DNA of 64,000 nt, taken from NCBI RefSeq assembly GCF_002197645.1, contig NZ_CP021874.1, positions 1,550,001 to 1,614,000 of the forward strand, written 5' to 3'. This document shows, in pieces, positions 46,000 through 53,880 of the stretch. Each line of letters opens with the position of its first letter. The stretch's first letter is position 1. The position numbers and the translations under genes are program-made. The DNA comes from Enterococcus wangshanyuanii. GTDB taxonomy: Bacteria; Bacillota; Bacilli; Lactobacillales; Enterococcaceae. The notes beneath the pieces were generated by a model. The model saw only the letters and a list, made by a program, of their open reading frames with translations. It was not told the DNA's origin and searched no databases.

Positions 46000-46077
46000 A
46001 TTTTGGGTCAAACGACCTAGATTAGTTGGTGTAACCCTTCTATAATTATTTTGAAAGTAACAGTAAGGAGGTTAACT

Positions 46078-47004
46078 ATGAATGATATTTTAAGTAGAAT
46101 TTCAAATAAAATTGGGGATAAGAATATAGTTGATAAGTTATCAGCTCTATCAAAATCAGATTTAAACTCACTTCTATTAGAAGTGTTTGATAGACAAGCA
46201 AATACTTTGACTGTAACTGATATCCTAAAGTCATACCAGCTAAATAGATTTACTATCCCTAGCAGTATAGACCCAGAAGAATTTCATACTTTGGAATCAA
46301 AATTATTAAGAAAAGCACGCAATATGGATATCAAGACGACTATGCTTTCTCCCTCTGCTCCATTAGGTAGCTGCAGCGTTTTTGGCTCCGTAGATCAATA
46401 TAACGTAGTAAGTGCTCTACGAGGGACAGAAACACTTTCAGACCCCTCAAATATGTTGGCAATAATTATTGCTGATAAATTAAAAAGAAAAGAAGAAAAT
46501 AATAGCATACCTATCCACATAGCTACTACTGCTAGGGCAGTAAGAGCACAAAATTTTGTAGGTAAAGGTATATATTCACATTTTGGCTTATATTGTATGG
46601 TTTCATCTGGTATAGATACAGGGTCTTACACTTGTGAAAAAATGTTGTTAGAAAAGCACTTAAACTATTATAAAGATCTATTAAGTGAAATAGAAAATGT
46701 TCGTTTCTCTATTATTCTACGAAAAAGAAACGGATACAAAGATAATGACGGATTTCTCGACAGAATGGTTGAAACTATCAAACTTATTTTTCCTAATATA
46801 GAGTTATCCATTCATAATGATGATGTTGATAATAATTATTATCAAGGTATCAATTTCAAATTATCGGTCAAACAAGGAAATGAAACCGTTGAAATAGTTG
46901 ACGGTGGATTTGTTGACTGGACTTATCAAATGCTTGGAAATAAAAAAGAACGCTGTTTGATAAGTGGTATCGGCTTAGAAAGATTTCTTGTAGCTATTTC
47001 ATAA
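46078..47004 (+). CDS. Class II aminoacyl-tRNA synthetase-like protein (no anticodon domain)
   Basis: A 308-residue protein with a degenerate class II aaRS core. ALRGTETLSDPSNMLAII matches the segment before motif 2; TARAVRAQNFVGKGIYSHFG is laid out like motif 2 (R-x-x-x...R-x-HF); and SGIGLERFLVAIS at the C-terminus matches motif 3 (G-x-G-L-x-R). There is an N-terminal helical extension of about 80 residues and no anticodon-binding domain. The nearest style is HisRS/HisZ or PylS-like. AAGGAGG lies 7 bp before the ATG at 46078, and a TATAAT box is at 46041-46046. A GNAT gene follows after 13 bp. It probably activates an amino or other acid, but the substrate is unknown. Confidence 0.65.
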   Translation: MNDILSRISNKIGDKNIVDKLSALSKSDLNSLLLEVFDRQANTLTVTDILKSYQLNRFTIPSSIDPEEFHTLESKLLRKARNMDIKTTMLSPSAPLGSCSVFGSVDQYNVVSALRGTETLSDPSNMLAIIIADKLKRKEENNSIPIHIATTARAVRAQNFVGKGIYSHFGLYCMVSSGIDTGSYTCEKMLLEKHLNYYKDLLSEIENVRFSIILRKRNGYKDNDGFLDRMVETIKLIFPNIELSIHNDDVDNNYYQGINFKLSVKQGNETVEIVDGGFVDWTYQMLGNKKERCLISGIGLERFLVAIS

Positions 47005-47017
47005 AAGGAGGAGAAAA

Positions 47018-47524
47018 ATGGAACTTATAGAGTGGAATTATGCTTATATTACCGATTTAGTTGAGTTTGCGAATGATAAAGAAATTGCAAAGAATCTTCG
47101 TGACAACTTCCCCCACCCTTATACAGAGCAAAACGCTAGAGATTTTATTCGTTTTTGTTTGGCAACTCCAGATGTTAAACAACTTAGCTACGCTATTTTT
47201 TATCAAGAAAGGGCTATTGGAAGTATCAGCCTAACTTTTGAAGAAGGTACCTCTATTAATAAAAATGCTGAATTAGGTTACTGGCTTGCTAGGAACTATT
47301 GGGGCAAAGGGATAACAACAAATGCAGTAAAAGAAATATGCAAAATTGCCTTTGAAAAATACAATCTTAACAAAATTCATGCTAATGTATATTCCTACAA
47401 TAGAGGGTCAAGTAAAGTATTGGAAAAATGTGGTTTTAAGATTGAAGGATACTGTCACAATTCCATAATAAAGAATAAAAACATGATTGATTGCCTTATA
47501 TATAGTTTAATTCGACCGCAATAA
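47018..47524 (+). CDS. GNAT family N-acetyltransferase (RimJ/RimL-like)
   Basis: A 168-residue acetyltransferase of the RimJ/RimL type. It has AKNLRDNFPHPYTEQNARDF near the start, AIGSISLTFEE, ELGYWLARNYWGKGITTNAV containing the acetyl-CoA loop, and ANVYSYNRGSSKVLEKCGF. AGGAGG precedes the ATG. It starts 13 bp after the aaRS-like gene and is surely cotranscribed, so it may acetylate the product of that protein. The usual alternatives are an N-terminal protein or aminoglycoside-type acetylation, with no evidence for either. Confidence 0.9.
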   Translation: MELIEWNYAYITDLVEFANDKEIAKNLRDNFPHPYTEQNARDFIRFCLATPDVKQLSYAIFYQERAIGSISLTFEEGTSINKNAELGYWLARNYWGKGITTNAVKEICKIAFEKYNLNKIHANVYSYNRGSSKVLEKCGFKIEGYCHNSIIKNKNMIDCLIYSLIRPQ

Positions 47525-47615
47525 CATTTATTAGAATTAACCTACTTTTTAATAACAGAATAAATTTTTATCCTCTATTGAATATTCCTAGAAAGACAAC
47601 TCACTAAAACTATAT

Positions 47616-47649
47616 AAAAAGCCTAAAACCCTTTATAAATAAAGGGTTT
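47616..47649 (-). terminator. Terminator after tRNA-Arg
   Basis: AAACCCTTTATTTATAAAGGGTTT forms a hairpin followed by TAGGCTTTTTATA on the minus strand, 16 bp after the tRNA 3' end. It could also serve the convergent GNAT gene. Confidence 0.75.
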
Positions 47650-47664
47650 AATCATAACTTATGA

Positions 47665-47738
47665 CGTCCACGAGAGGATTTGAACCTCCGACCCCACGCT
47701 TAGGAGGCATGTGCTCTATCCAGCTGAGCTACGTGGAC
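47665..47738 (-). tRNA. tRNA-Arg (anticodon CCT)
   Basis: A 74-nt cloverleaf folds on the minus strand. The acceptor GTCCACG pairs with CGTGGAC, the D stem is GCTC/GAGC, the anticodon stem CATGC/GCGTG encloses the loop CTCCTAA (anticodon CCT, reading AGG), and the T stem GGAGG/CCTCT encloses TTCAAAT. The CCA end is not encoded. This tRNA gene is a known integration hotspot in Firmicutes, and an AT-rich mini-island lies directly beyond its 3' end. Confidence 0.95.
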
Positions 47739-47763
47739 CTATCATTAGCAAATATTCAATTTT

Positions 47764-47803
47764 ACCCCTCTAGGGAGAATGTCACATTCCCCTTAAGAGG
47801 GGT
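47764..47803. other. 40-bp near-perfect palindrome upstream of tRNA-Arg
   Basis: ACCCCTCT (47764-47771) pairs with AGAGGGGT (47796-47803), and the interior GGGAGAATGT/ACATTCCCC continues the symmetry with one bulge and almost no loop. It lies inside the tRNA leader. It could be an RNA processing stem, a protein-binding site, or a recombination site. Confidence 0.6.
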
Positions 47804-47952
47804 CTGTTATCCCCATTTAATTACAAGGGCAAACTTCAATTAATAAACATTCAATATCCAGTCTCTTAAAAATTGAATAAGCTACTATTTAAGCTGCTAG
47901 ACTATAGAAATCTAACAGATGTTCTCATCCTTCAACGAAAACACCTGTTTTT

Positions 47953-47981
47953 ATTTTAAAAGTCTTTCCAATCGATGTCAA
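47953..47981 (-). promoter_or_regulatory. Strong promoter for tRNA-Arg
   Basis: A perfect TTGACA (47976-47981), a 17-bp spacer and TAAAAT (47953-47958) read on the minus strand, about 215 bp upstream of the tRNA. The long leader contains the 40-bp palindrome. The rest of 47739-48018 shows no gene. Confidence 0.75.
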
Positions 47982-48018
47982 CACCTAGAACATTCCAGTT
48001 AAGTTAATCAATTTATGC

Positions 48019-49206
48019 TTAGAAATATTCTTCTAAAACTGGTTTCCCTTTCACTAAACGGTTCTCTAATGCTTGTAGTTGCTCTCTATCGCCACTCACT
48101 TTTTCGTAAAACAATAAATCCTCACTAGTACGATAGCCCATAAACAACTGAGTCCACGCTTGAATCGAACCTCTAAATCCTGCTAATGCACCTTTTTTCT
48201 CCGTACATTTTTTTGCCGTTCCTTGACCGGTTTCATCGATCACTAGCTTCCATATTCCTTCATTCCAAGCTCCATAACGATCTTCTATCTCAAAATAATA
48301 AGTCTCTTTTTCTCCCGACTTAAAAGGATACTTGCTTAAAAAGGCGTCGATCGAGACGATTCTTCCCATCATAAAAGGCGTAAGCTTCATATCAACGAGA
48401 GGAGCTGGCATCAAATGACTTACATCTTGTCCTGTTTGTCCTGTTTCAAAATAAAATTCTTGAGAAGAACCACTATGAGAACCAATAAAGCCGACAAGTG
48501 CTTGGCATGCCTGATAGGACAAATAGCCCCATTCTTTAATCGTAAAACGAGCTGCGCTAGATTGATACACCAAATAACCAGTAGGTGTTCCCTGCTCATC
48601 TTCATAGACTGCAAATAAATTTTTTTCATCAGAGCCTAAACTATAGTCCAGCCACCAATCTTCCCGAACCATGCCTCCACGCTGATTTTTCTCTAAGCCC
48701 GCATAAATAGTTTGGCAAATAGGTTTGATCTCTTCAAAATTTACTCGCTTCATCTTTCCTGAGCCGACTTTTACGTTTGGCCAGTTTTCCGCTTTGACTG
48801 TGTAGCTAATTTGTTCAAATAGCTGCTCGAACCCGTACTTACGATAAAAAGGATATGAAAATGGTGCCAAATAGGCCAATGACACTCCCTGATCCGCTAA
48901 ATCAGCTAATAATTTGGACATGATTGCTGAAATACCACCTTGCCCCCGATATTCAGGATAAGAAGACACACAGCCAATTCCCGCCATTTGATGAACCGTT
49001 CCATGGAAATCAACAGTGAAAGGTGTCGAAATCACCTGACTCATTAATTTTTCTTCTGAAAAACAACCATAATTTTGTGAATGTGCAACGATTTGTTTAA
49101 AATGTTCTTTTCGTTTTTCTGTTGTCTCTGCATTGAATGCATAAGCTGCTAAGTCAAACATTTCATTTAATTCTTTTATACCGATTTGACGAATTTCTTT
49201 TTCCAC
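48019..49206 (-). CDS. Eis-like GNAT N-acetyltransferase with SCP2-like C-terminus
   Basis: A 395-residue protein of the Eis family. The N-terminal GNAT domain contains the acetyl-CoA-binding GIGCVSSYPEYRGQGGISAI; a second, degenerate GNAT follows (about 150-290), and the C-terminal 100 residues resemble a sterol carrier-like (SCP2) domain. Family members acetylate amines on small molecules or proteins. The start is a GTG with GGGG upstream. It is monocistronic, with a strong terminator from the next PTS unit upstream. Substrate is unknown. Confidence 0.88.
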   Translation of the reverse strand: MEKEIRQIGIKELNEMFDLAAYAFNAETTEKRKEHFKQIVAHSQNYGCFSEEKLMSQVISTPFTVDFHGTVHQMAGIGCVSSYPEYRGQGGISAIMSKLLADLADQGVSLAYLAPFSYPFYRKYGFEQLFEQISYTVKAENWPNVKVGSGKMKRVNFEEIKPICQTIYAGLEKNQRGGMVREDWWLDYSLGSDEKNLFAVYEDEQGTPTGYLVYQSSAARFTIKEWGYLSYQACQALVGFIGSHSGSSQEFYFETGQTGQDVSHLMPAPLVDMKLTPFMMGRIVSIDAFLSKYPFKSGEKETYYFEIEDRYGAWNEGIWKLVIDETGQGTAKKCTEKKGALAGFRGSIQAWTQLFMGYRTSEDLLFYEKVSGDREQLQALENRLVKGKPVLEEYF

Positions 49207-49270
49207 ATCATTTCACCCCAACTAAAGTAAACTTCATTTTCATTGTACTCCAAGTTAAATCTAGGCACCA

Positions 49271-49324
49271 GAAAAAAAGAAAATAGATGTGAAGCAAAAC
49301 GGATCAACCGTTTGCTTCACATCT
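49271..49324 (-). terminator. Terminator after the orphan EIIC gene
   Basis: The arms AGATGTGAAGCAAACGG and CCGTTTTGCTTCACATCT are followed by ATTTTCTTTTTTT on the minus strand. Confidence 0.88.
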
Positions 49325-49331
49325 AATTGTT

Positions 49332-50735
49332 TTATTCTTCCGGTTCGCCTAAACTTGGGTCCATTTTATTCGCAGCAATAACAAACGGCGCCCAAATCAC
49401 AAATGCCACAGCTAGATTGACGATAGTCAGAACGATCGCACGCCAGTCACCTGCGGTTGCTAAGAAGCCGCTGATGATCGTCGGCATCACCCAGATCACA
49501 TTTACGACCACTGGATTGACCAAGCCGGCCATCGTTGCAAAATAAGCAATTGTAGCTGTTGCTAATGGTGCGACGATAAACGGAATCAGCATGATCGGAT
49601 TCAGCACGACTGGCATCCCAAACATTACAGGCTCATTGATATTGAACAGCCCTGGGCCGACGCCAAGCTTTCCGACCGTTTTGTAGTCCGCACGCTTAGA
49701 TAGAAGTAAAATCGAAATGATCAAGACCAACGTAACACCAGCTCCACCCGGCCAAACAAACGCTTCAAATGAACCAGCAACCCACTTGTACGGAATTTCT
49801 TGTCCTTGCTGGTACGCATTGGTATTATCGACCATCGCTACACCATAGATCGATTGTAAAACAGGTGACATGATGTTTGTACCGTGTAAACCAAAGAACC
49901 ACAGTACATGGACAAGCAGTACGATCAAGAAGACTGCTCCATACCCTTGAGACAAGCCGATCAATGGCGTCTGAATGGATTCAGAGATCCAGTCGATCAA
50001 TAGTTTCCCAGTGATTTTTTCAAAGATATGATAAATCATTGCAGATACATACAACGCAACGATTCCTGGAATAATAGCAGCAAACGCCTTTGATACTGCC
50101 GGCGGTACTGAATCAGGCATTTTGATAATAATGTTTTTCTTCATCAATTTCGCAAAAATAATAACAGAGATAAACCCAAAAATCATTGCTGTAAACAAAC
50201 CTGTTCCGCCCATATACTTACCAAAAGGGAAATACCCCCAAGCGCCAGCTTCGATCGCCGATACGCCATCAACTGTATTGACAGTTGCTCCGGCATCTGT
50301 GAAAAGTTGTGTAATATTTTTTGGCAATTTCTCAGCTAAAGTAACGGTCGTTGTTGCACTTTGCGGCAAGCCAATAAAGAAAGCTGCTAACGAAACTAAC
50401 ATTCCTGATAAAACATCAACATCATAGGCTCTTGCAACATTACATCCCAACGAAGCCGCAAAAACAACCGCCATAATGGCTAATGTTCCCGTCCAAACTA
50501 ACCCGTTGACTGCGATTACAGGTGTAAAAAATGTTGTAATCCCATTCCCTTCACCCAAATATGTGTTTGGAAAATCACGCATGAACGCATTTAGCAACAC
50601 TGCAATTGCCCCCGCCATCGTCACTGGCATCATCCCAATAAAGGCATCTCTCAGTGCAACTAAATGCTTCTGCGAACCGATCTTCGCAGCTACCGGTAAA
50701 ATATACCTCTCCATCCAAGCTGTTAATCCATTCAT
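49332..50735 (-). CDS. Orphan PTS EIIC, lactose/cellobiose class
   Basis: A 467-residue sugar permease of the PTS Lac/Cel family with about 10 helices. It has LPVAAKIGSQKHLVALRDAF, KMPDSVPPAVSKAFAAIIPG, FFGLHGTNIMSPVL and FNINEPVMFGMPVVLNPIM, which form the sugar and membrane core. The ATG at 50756 is out of register with the AGGAGG, which lies 9 bp before the ATG at 50735, so I chose the latter. No EIIA or EIIB is in this transcript. It has its own sigma-54 promoter, so it must share the EIIA/EIIB of the neighbouring operons. The sugar is unknown. Confidence 0.93.
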   Translation of the reverse strand: MNGLTAWMERYILPVAAKIGSQKHLVALRDAFIGMMPVTMAGAIAVLLNAFMRDFPNTYLGEGNGITTFFTPVIAVNGLVWTGTLAIMAVVFAASLGCNVARAYDVDVLSGMLVSLAAFFIGLPQSATTTVTLAEKLPKNITQLFTDAGATVNTVDGVSAIEAGAWGYFPFGKYMGGTGLFTAMIFGFISVIIFAKLMKKNIIIKMPDSVPPAVSKAFAAIIPGIVALYVSAMIYHIFEKITGKLLIDWISESIQTPLIGLSQGYGAVFLIVLLVHVLWFFGLHGTNIMSPVLQSIYGVAMVDNTNAYQQGQEIPYKWVAGSFEAFVWPGGAGVTLVLIISILLLSKRADYKTVGKLGVGPGLFNINEPVMFGMPVVLNPIMLIPFIVAPLATATIAYFATMAGLVNPVVVNVIWVMPTIISGFLATAGDWRAIVLTIVNLAVAFVIWAPFVIAANKMDPSLGEPEE

Positions 50736-50850
50736 TCTTTTCTTCCTCCTAAACATTATTTATTTAAAAAGTAACTACTTTTTAAAACAAATCCCCAACC
50801 TCAAAATACTCAACGAAAGATAACAACAATATAACTTTACATTCTTATAA

Positions 50851-50870
50851 TAAGCAATTAGTATGCCAAA
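50851..50870 (-). promoter_or_regulatory. Sigma-54 promoter of the orphan EIIC
   Basis: The minus strand reads TGGCAT-N5-TTGCT (50863-50868 and 50853-50857), a -24/-12 element with one base off the consensus TGGCAC. It lies about 115 bp upstream of the start codon. Confidence 0.8.
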
Positions 50871-50911
50871 GTGATCTAGACCAAAACAACCTATAAAATC
50901 GCTCTATATAT

Positions 50912-50957
50912 AAAGCGCTTTCTTTTTACACTGTGTAAAATAATAATGCACAGTGTA
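50912..50957. promoter_or_regulatory. Putative activator and cre-like sites upstream of the orphan EIIC
   Basis: AAAGCGCTTT at 50912-50921 resembles the core of a catabolite repression (cre) site. The perfect palindrome TTTTACA-CTG-TGTAAAA at 50924-50940, and TACACTGTG/CACAGTGTA inverted repeats (50927-50935, 50949-50957), lie 55-90 bp above the -24 box, where a sigma-54 activator would bind. Confidence 0.5.
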
Positions 50958-50980
50958 TTTTTTGTGTGTAAAAAGTGCAC

Positions 50981-51009
50981 AAAAAAAAGAGCGTCTCTAT
51001 GACACTCTT
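50981..51009 (-). terminator. Terminator after the DUF3284 gene
   Basis: AAGAGTGTC-ATAGA-GACGCTCTT followed by TTTTTTTT on the minus strand ends the first PTS operon, just above the next regulatory region. Confidence 0.85.
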
Positions 51010-51011
51010 AC

Positions 51012-51425
51012 TCAATATGATTGTTCCATCATTTTTAACATTTTATTGAACTGACGTTTTTTAAAGAACATCATGATCGTTCCAACTGCTGCATCATTGA
51101 TTTTTTGTAAAAACCCGTAGGATTCCATTTTCTCAATATAGTGAATCTCACAAGATTTGTCATCCAGCGGCTTGATATCATATTGAACTAAAAAGTCATT
51201 TTTGGTTGTAGACGTTCTAAAATGGTAAGCTGTATTCTCAACTACTTTTTCGACTTTGATGCGTGCCCGACTATTCTTTGAGAATTGTTTGACATATTCA
51301 AAATTGTTTAGTTGTTTTCTTGTTAGGCTTTTACCAGTATGTTTGCGTACGTCAAACAAAACAGAATCCATGACTTGGCCATAAAAAACAGATGCTGGAA
51401 TATTTAATGTTTTTACGATTTCCAT
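51012..51425 (-). CDS. DUF3284 domain protein
   Basis: A 137-residue cytosolic protein. It begins MEIVKTLNIPASVFYGQVMD and has a START/SRPBCC-like alternation of strands and a C-terminal helix (KRQFNKMLKMM). It matches the DUF3284 family, often encoded with cellobiose-class PTS genes in Enterococcus and related bacteria. Its function is unknown. It overlaps the preceding small membrane gene by one base and is the last gene of the operon, followed by a terminator. Confidence 0.85.
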   Translation of the reverse strand: MEIVKTLNIPASVFYGQVMDSVLFDVRKHTGKSLTRKQLNNFEYVKQFSKNSRARIKVEKVVENTAYHFRTSTTKNDFLVQYDIKPLDDKSCEIHYIEKMESYGFLQKINDAAVGTIMMFFKKRQFNKMLKMMEQSY

Positions 51426-51622
51426 TATCGTTTCACCTCGTTATTCTCTTTCTTATTTTGCTCTTCTTTCTTTTTTCCTTTAAAGAAAAAGTATCCTCCG
51501 ACTGCGACTAAGAAAATTCCTGTCGTCATACTTAACAAATCATACGTCATCGATGCAGGATTTAGCGCATATAAGATGATCAATGAACCGATACTGCATA
51601 CAAATAAGCCATTCCTTACCAT
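51425..51622 (-). CDS. Small two-helix membrane protein (DUF3188-like)
   Basis: A 65-residue protein with two hydrophobic helices (LFVCSIGSLIILYAL and TGIFLVAVGGYFFFKG) and a charged tail of Lys/Glu/Asn. The frame is open to 51637, but the ATG at 51622 has a better-placed purine-rich stretch upstream; neither site is strong. It lies in the PTS operon between the 72-residue protein and DUF3284. Its role is unknown; the family name is from memory. Confidence 0.7.
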   Translation of the reverse strand: MVRNGLFVCSIGSLIILYALNPASMTYDLLSMTTGIFLVAVGGYFFFKGKKKEEQNKKENNEVKR

Positions 51623-51643
51623 TTTACATCCATCCAATCTTTT

Positions 51644-51862
51644 TTAAACTGCTGCTGCCTGGAAGTATAAGACACCGCCCCAAGGTTGCGCTTTGATCAA
51701 TTCTTTCGCTTTCTTAGCTGCTTCTTCTTTGTCTCCAGTTACTTCAAACACTAATTTGATTCCTTGTTTTTGACTAAACTTATACGTGAAATCTCCACCA
51801 TCATAACTTTCTAATAATGCTTTGATTTCTTCTTGCTGCATTGCGCTTGCGATTGTAATCAT
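51644..51862 (-). CDS. Small conserved protein of the PTS operon
   Basis: A 72-residue alpha/beta protein without membrane helices: SAMQQEEIKALLESYDGGDF, then KLVFEVTGDKEEAAKKAKEL and a GGVLYFQ end. A ribosome binding site AGGGAGAGG precedes the ATG. It is encoded between EIIC and the small membrane protein. I do not recognise a characterised family. It could be an accessory or regulatory protein of the PTS. Confidence 0.75.
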   Translation of the reverse strand: MITIASAMQQEEIKALLESYDGGDFTYKFSQKQGIKLVFEVTGDKEEAAKKAKELIKAQPWGGVLYFQAAAV

Positions 51863-51943
51863 GTTAACCTCTCCCTTTTAAACAATGAAGCAGCTGCTTT
51901 CACTTAGTAAAAGTGAAAGCAACATGCTATTTAATTTTTCTTC

Positions 51944-53395
51944 TTACAGATCTGTTGGTTCCATCTTATTCGCTGCAATAACGAATGGTGTCCAGATCAA
52001 GAATGTTACGACCATACACACAAGGGTAACTACTGGTGCACGCCAGTCTGCTCCTGTTGCTAAGAATGAAAGCAATAGCGGCGGTACAACCCATGTTACT
52101 TGTTGTGATACAGGTGCTACTAAACCGAAGTATGTTGCTAACCAACCGATTGTAGTTGCTACTACTGGCGCAACCAAGAATGGTACAAACATGATTGCAT
52201 TCAATACGATCGGTAAACCAAACATGATTGGTTCATTGATGTTGAAGATACCAGGTCCTAATGACAGTTTACCTACAGTTAAGTAGTCTGCACGTTTAGA
52301 GAATAACAGGATCGCAATGATCAGAACGATCGTTCCGCCAGATCCGCCGAACCATGCAAATGCGTCAAATGAACCACGTACCCACATATACGCTTTTCCA
52401 TCATCAATGGCTTTCAAGACCGCTGGTGTACCAGTTAAGCCTTTGTAGCCTTTTTGGAAAATATCGATATTGATCAATTGTGCTTGTCCCCAGATACCTT
52501 CTAATACTGGTGCCAATACGTTTGGACCATGGATACCGAAGAACCAGAAAATTTGTACAAAGATCGTTACGATCAACACTGCGCCGATTCCTTGAGATAG
52601 GCCCAAGAACGGTTCTGCAATATATTTTTGAACTAGATCGATGATCAATTGTCCATCTGTTAATTTACCTACGACAAAGTTAATAATTGCGATAACATAT
52701 AATGCGATCGTTGCTGGTAAAATCGCAGCGAACGCTTTTGATACTGCCGGCGGTACTGAATCAGGCATTTTGATCGTGATGTTCGCCAACATTAATTTAC
52801 AGAAAATGATAACTGAAATTGCTCCCATGATCATTACTGTGAAGTATGCATTTCCGTTTAAGTGGTCAAGTTTCAACCAACCCCAGCCGCCTGCTGTTAA
52901 GCCTTCAGCTGTTGCTGACCAACCAGTTGTTGCTGAGTTTTCATTGATCGTGTTCATCAACTCTTTAGGAATAGCTGTTTCTAATGTATTAGAATAAGCA
53001 AAAGCAATCCCTTGAATCAATGTAGCTAAACCAACGATACCACCCGCTAGGTCGTTTACTTTGTATGCTCTAGCTAAATTATAGCCCCAAGAAAAGGCAA
53101 AAATCAAACCGGCAATCGCCAACGTCCCATTCCAAACAAATCCGTTGATCCCAATAATGACATTAATAACTGCGAAGAATCCTTTGTCTGCAGCAAGGTT
53201 TGCTGCATAGTCTGAGAAGAATTGCTGCGGCAGATCACGAATGATCGCGTTGATCATAACGGCGATCGAGCCGGCCATTGTTGCTGGCATTGTACCGATA
53301 AAAGCATCACGTAACGCAACTAAGTGTTTTTGTGCACCGATTTTACCAGCTACCGGCAGAATGTACTTCTCCATCCAGGCTGTTAATCCATCCAT
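51944..53395 (-). CDS. PTS EIIC, lactose/cellobiose class (operon 1)
   Basis: A 483-residue Lac/Cel-family EIIC with about 10 helices. It starts MDGLTAWMEKYILPVAGKIG and has KMPDSVPPAVSKAFAAILPA, FFGIHGPNVLAPVL and FNINEPIMFGLPIVLNAIM. AGGAGG lies 8 bp upstream of the ATG. It is third in the operon EIIB-EIIA-EIIC-three small genes. It is close to the orphan EIIC and more distant from the operon 2 EIIC, so substrates may differ. Which sugar is taken up cannot be told; no phospho-glycosidase gene is in the window. Confidence 0.95.
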   Translation of the reverse strand: MDGLTAWMEKYILPVAGKIGAQKHLVALRDAFIGTMPATMAGSIAVMINAIIRDLPQQFFSDYAANLAADKGFFAVINVIIGINGFVWNGTLAIAGLIFAFSWGYNLARAYKVNDLAGGIVGLATLIQGIAFAYSNTLETAIPKELMNTINENSATTGWSATAEGLTAGGWGWLKLDHLNGNAYFTVMIMGAISVIIFCKLMLANITIKMPDSVPPAVSKAFAAILPATIALYVIAIINFVVGKLTDGQLIIDLVQKYIAEPFLGLSQGIGAVLIVTIFVQIFWFFGIHGPNVLAPVLEGIWGQAQLINIDIFQKGYKGLTGTPAVLKAIDDGKAYMWVRGSFDAFAWFGGSGGTIVLIIAILLFSKRADYLTVGKLSLGPGIFNINEPIMFGLPIVLNAIMFVPFLVAPVVATTIGWLATYFGLVAPVSQQVTWVVPPLLLSFLATGADWRAPVVTLVCMVVTFLIWTPFVIAANKMEPTDL

Positions 53396-53522
53396 TTTTT
53401 GTTCCTCCTATAAATAATATTTATTTAAAGAGTAAACTACTCTTCAAACCCGTTTGACTGAAGTCCCGTTCAAAAAACTCCAATGTCTACTTTCTCCCGT
53501 TCAAAAAAGAAAATAAAACAGT

Positions 53523-53843
53523 TTATTCGTTGTCCATACGACGATACAAATCGATGATCTCTTTCGCTAAATCTGTAAACGCAATCGATGTCATCAAGTG
53601 ATCTTGACTATGAACCGTTAATAATGTGACTTGAATATGATTTCCTTGCGCTTCTTGCGTCAGCATTCCTGTTTGAGAATGATGGGCTTGCACCAAAGAT
53701 TCCTCTGCATCCGCGATTTTTTGATCTGCCAACTCAAAATTTCCAGCTTTCGCTGCGGCAATTGCTTCCATTGCATCACTCTTAGCATTACCGCCATACA
53801 TGATCAAGCCCATAACAGCTTCTAAATTTTGTTGATCTTCCAC
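53523..53843 (-). CDS. PTS EIIA, lactose/cellobiose class (operon 1)
   Basis: A 106-residue all-helical EIIA of the Lac family. The phosphorylated His is H78 in LLTVHSQDHLMTS, and the metal-binding Asp follows (D81). The start is a GTG with GGAG 10 bp upstream. It accepts phosphate from HPr and passes it to EIIB. It differs from the operon 2 EIIA at only about ten positions, so the pair arose by recent duplication. Confidence 0.95.
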   Translation of the reverse strand: MEDQQNLEAVMGLIMYGGNAKSDAMEAIAAAKAGNFELADQKIADAEESLVQAHHSQTGMLTQEAQGNHIQVTLLTVHSQDHLMTSIAFTDLAKEIIDLYRRMDNE

Positions 53844-53880
53844 TTTTTATTAACTCCGTTCATCGATTATTTTTTCTTGC

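Noticed and set aside
46001-46077. T-box leader upstream of the aaRS-like gene
   Set aside because: The interval is only about 77 bp, and no T-box sequence or specifier hairpin is visible; a short GGTC/GACC pair is not enough.
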